Positions 62,602 through 64,000 of a DNA stretch of 64,000 bases are shown in pieces. Below the pieces are notes generated by a model that did not search any database, was not told the DNA's origin, and saw nothing but the letters and a program-made list of their open reading frames with translations. Source of the DNA: Phycisphaerales bacterium (GTDB taxonomy: Bacteria > Planctomycetota > Phycisphaerae > Phycisphaerales > UBA1924); the NCBI GenBank assembly GCA_026982335.1, contig JALSHH010000017.1, forward strand, positions 17,076 to 81,075, read 5' to 3'. The first letter of the stretch is position 1, and every line of letters begins with the position of its first letter. The translations under genes and the position numbers were made by a program.

Positions 62602-63057
62602 ATGGGAACCACCAAGAAGCATACACACCTCCGTCGACAGACCTTTGTCGCCAAGAAGGGCGAAATCACCAAGCAATGGCGCATTGTTGATGCCACCGAC
62701 CAGCGTCTTGGTCGCATGGCGACTGAAATAGCAACCGTGCTTATGGGCAAGCATCGCCCCGAGTACACCCCCCATGTCGATTGTGGCGACTTTGTGATTG
62801 TCACCAACGCCTCGAAGATCGCGCTCTCGGGGCGCAAGGCCGAGCAGAAGCTCCGCCTGACCTACTCGGGCTATCCCGGTGGACAACGGGCCGAGTCTTA
62901 TGGCCACCTCCGCGATCGCAAGCCTGAGTTGCTGATCAAAGAAGCGGTCCGGCGCATGCTTCCCAAGAATCGACTTGGGCGCCAGATGCTCAAGAAGCTC
63001 AAGGTCTACGCAGGTGAGGATCACCCGCACGCCGGCGTCAACGCCATCGCACTCTGA
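62602..63057 (+). CDS. rplM: 50S ribosomal protein L13
   Basis: A 151-residue L13. It contains WRIVDATDQRLGRMATEIA, LMGKHRPEYTPHVDCGD and the C-terminal YAGEDHPHAG motif. The first 20 or so residues are a short extension before the conserved WRIVDA. AAGGAG with eight-base spacing fixes ATG 62602. A frame extends upstream to 62521 without support. It is paired with rpsI, 104 bp downstream, as in most bacteria. Confidence 0.97.
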   Translation: MGTTKKHTHLRRQTFVAKKGEITKQWRIVDATDQRLGRMATEIATVLMGKHRPEYTPHVDCGDFVIVTNASKIALSGRKAEQKLRLTYSGYPGGQRAESYGHLRDRKPELLIKEAVRRMLPKNRLGRQMLKKLKVYAGEDHPHAGVNAIAL

Positions 63058-63161
63058 CAACACAAAGAAAAAACGCAACACGAAAAACAACCAACTGCCC
63101 AAAGTGCTCTGACATGTGATCAGCAGCATGGATGCGGGCAGCGAACGAAAGGTAAAAATCT

Positions 63162-63692
63162 ATGGCCGGTTACGAAACCACCATCACCAATCCAGAACTC
63201 GCTGGCGAAAATGTCGCCGGCCCCGCAGGAACCCAACAGGCAGTCCGTGTGTTGCCTGATCCCAAGCCCGCCGACAAACACGGGTGGTGGTGGGGCACCG
63301 GCCGACGTAAAGCAGCAGTCGCCCGCGTGCGATTCCGCCCAGCCAAAGACGAAGGCAAAGGCGAGCTCAAAATTCAAATCAATCGCAAAAAATTCAAGAC
63401 CATCGAAGAGTATTTCTCCGAGATGCAGGATCGTGCCGATGCGGTTGCACCGCTCAAACTCACCGACACCCAAGGGAAGCTCGACATCTTCGTTCGCGCC
63501 CATGGTGGCGGGTACATGGGACAAGCACAGGCGATCCGCTTGGGCATTTCACGAGCACTTGTTGGATACGATCCAAACTTTGAACCCGCTTTGCGCGAAG
63601 CCGGGTTCCTGACCCGCGACGCCCGCAAGGTCGAACGCAAAAAGTATGGCCAGCCCGGCGCTCGCGCCCGCTTCCAATTCTCGAAGCGTTAA
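63162..63692 (+). CDS. rpsI: 30S ribosomal protein S9 with N-terminal extension
   Basis: A 176-residue S9. The conserved part starts at about residue 45 with [15 protein letters not shown] and ends in the classic SKR. A 44-residue N-terminal extension, acidic and Pro/Ala-rich, precedes it; E. coli S9 is about 130 residues. GGHxxGQA-type sequence [19 protein letters not shown] is conserved. GAAAGG nine bases upstream supports ATG 63162. A terminator follows. Confidence 0.96.
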   Translation: MAGYETTITNPELAGENVAGPAGTQQAVRVLPDPKPADKHGWWWGTGRRKAAVARVRFRPAKDEGKGELKIQINRKKFKTIEEYFSEMQDRADAVAPLKLTDTQGKLDIFVRAHGGGYMGQAQAIRLGISRALVGYDPNFEPALREAGFLTRDARKVERKKYGQPGARARFQFSKR

Positions 63693-63747
63693 AAAACACA
63701 GCAGGGTGTATACCTCTGTCCATCTTTTTTACCCAGCTTGCTCACCT

Positions 63748-63775
63748 AGCCCGGATTTCTCCGGGCTGATTTTTT
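63748..63775 (+). terminator. Intrinsic terminator after rpsI
   Basis: A perfect 7-bp stem, AGCCCGG (63748-63754) with CCGGGCT (63761-63767), has a 6-nt loop and a T-rich tail (63770-63775). Confidence 0.9.
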
Positions 63776-63860
63776 ACATGGTGTAGATGTTCATGCGTGA
63801 AAAACGAGAAACGAGCTTGACAGAGTTATGGACATGCGATATTTTGATTTCGTACTGATC

Positions 63861-63972
63861 GGTCTTCATAGGGCCGGTCTTCATAGGGCCGGTCTTCATA
63901 GGGCCGGTCTTCATAGGGCCGGTCTTCATAGGGCCGGTCTTCATAGGGCCGGTCTTCATAGGCCGGTCTTCA
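63861..63972. repeat. 15-bp tandem repeat array at the window edge
   Basis: Six perfect copies of ggtcttcatagggcc (63861-63950) are followed by one 14-bp copy (63951-63964) and an 8-bp partial copy. On the minus strand each unit would read MKTGP, and the array ends beside a small hairpin GTCTTC-aaaaata-GAAGAC (63966-63984). No spacers are present, so it is not a CRISPR array. The rest of 63693-64000 holds the rpsI terminator and no convincing gene. Confidence 0.9.
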
Positions 63973-64000
63973 AAAATAGAAGACAGGCATGATGAACGGT

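Noticed and set aside
63774..63959. Minus-strand 61-residue open frame with MKTGP repeats as a real gene
   Set aside because: The start lies inside the array, there is no ribosome-binding site, and the tail looks random; kept only as a repeat.
63861..63972. CRISPR array
   Set aside because: Units are 15 bp and directly abutting, with no spacers and no cas genes in the window.

Overview
The window reads as chromosomal DNA of a marine-type Planctomycetota bacterium, most likely of the class Phycisphaerae. This is an inference from gene content: a large secreted HExxHxxGxxH zinc protease, a TPR-sulfotransferase beside sulfate-activation genes, a sigma factor/membrane protein/PDZ trio, a TatC with a long insertion, frequent absence of Shine-Dalgarno sequences, and moderate GC judged by eye. 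No phage, insertion sequence, CRISPR array, tRNA or rRNA was recognised. Genes are dense on both strands.

Region 1 (1-20.7 kb) is an envelope and exopolysaccharide region. It holds a truncated YeeE/YedE transporter, GDP-mannose dehydratase, a multi-membrane-span putative glycosyltransferase, a UbiA-type prenyltransferase, the secreted zinc protease behind a folded-looking leader, and an EEP-family protein. A polysaccharide set follows: flippase, O-antigen ligase-like polymerase, two GT4 and one GT2 glycosyltransferases, two tandem WcaF-like acetyltransferases, a formyltransferase, a DUF3473-type deacetylase and an NAD-dependent epimerase. A secreted two-domain CbiX-like protein lies among them.

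Region 2 (20.9-29.4 kb) is a sulfation module. An SLC13/TrkA-C transporter, CysQ and CysC run on the minus strand. CysD, CysN, a metallo-beta-lactamase-fold protein that has lost its metal ligands, and a TPR-sulfotransferase run on the plus strand. Together they could import sulfate, make PAPS, transfer sulfate and remove PAP.

Region 3 (29.4-40.5 kb) has surE, an HDOD protein, and a tightly overlapping operon of neuA, neuB and neuC behind a 1237-residue protein. That protein joins a MAF/DUF115 glycosyltransferase to a nucleotidyltransferase-like domain and a radical-SAM/SPASM-like domain without the CxxxCxxC motif. An FlgM-like gene nearby suggests flagellin modification with a nonulosonic acid.

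Region 4 (40.5-64 kb) is mostly housekeeping: ROK kinase, ispE, Nif3-like, rpiB, a low-molecular-weight phosphatase, dnaA with a candidate oriC, tadA, tatC, an ECF sigma/anti-sigma/PDZ cluster, an Rrf2 regulator, lysS, pyrE, an RNase Z-like hydrolase, two tandem TVP38/TMEM64 proteins, a CPBP protease, and rplM-rpsI. Noncoding items include several intrinsic terminators, an 83-bp near-perfect inverted repeat at 58.1 kb, and a 15-bp tandem array at the right edge.
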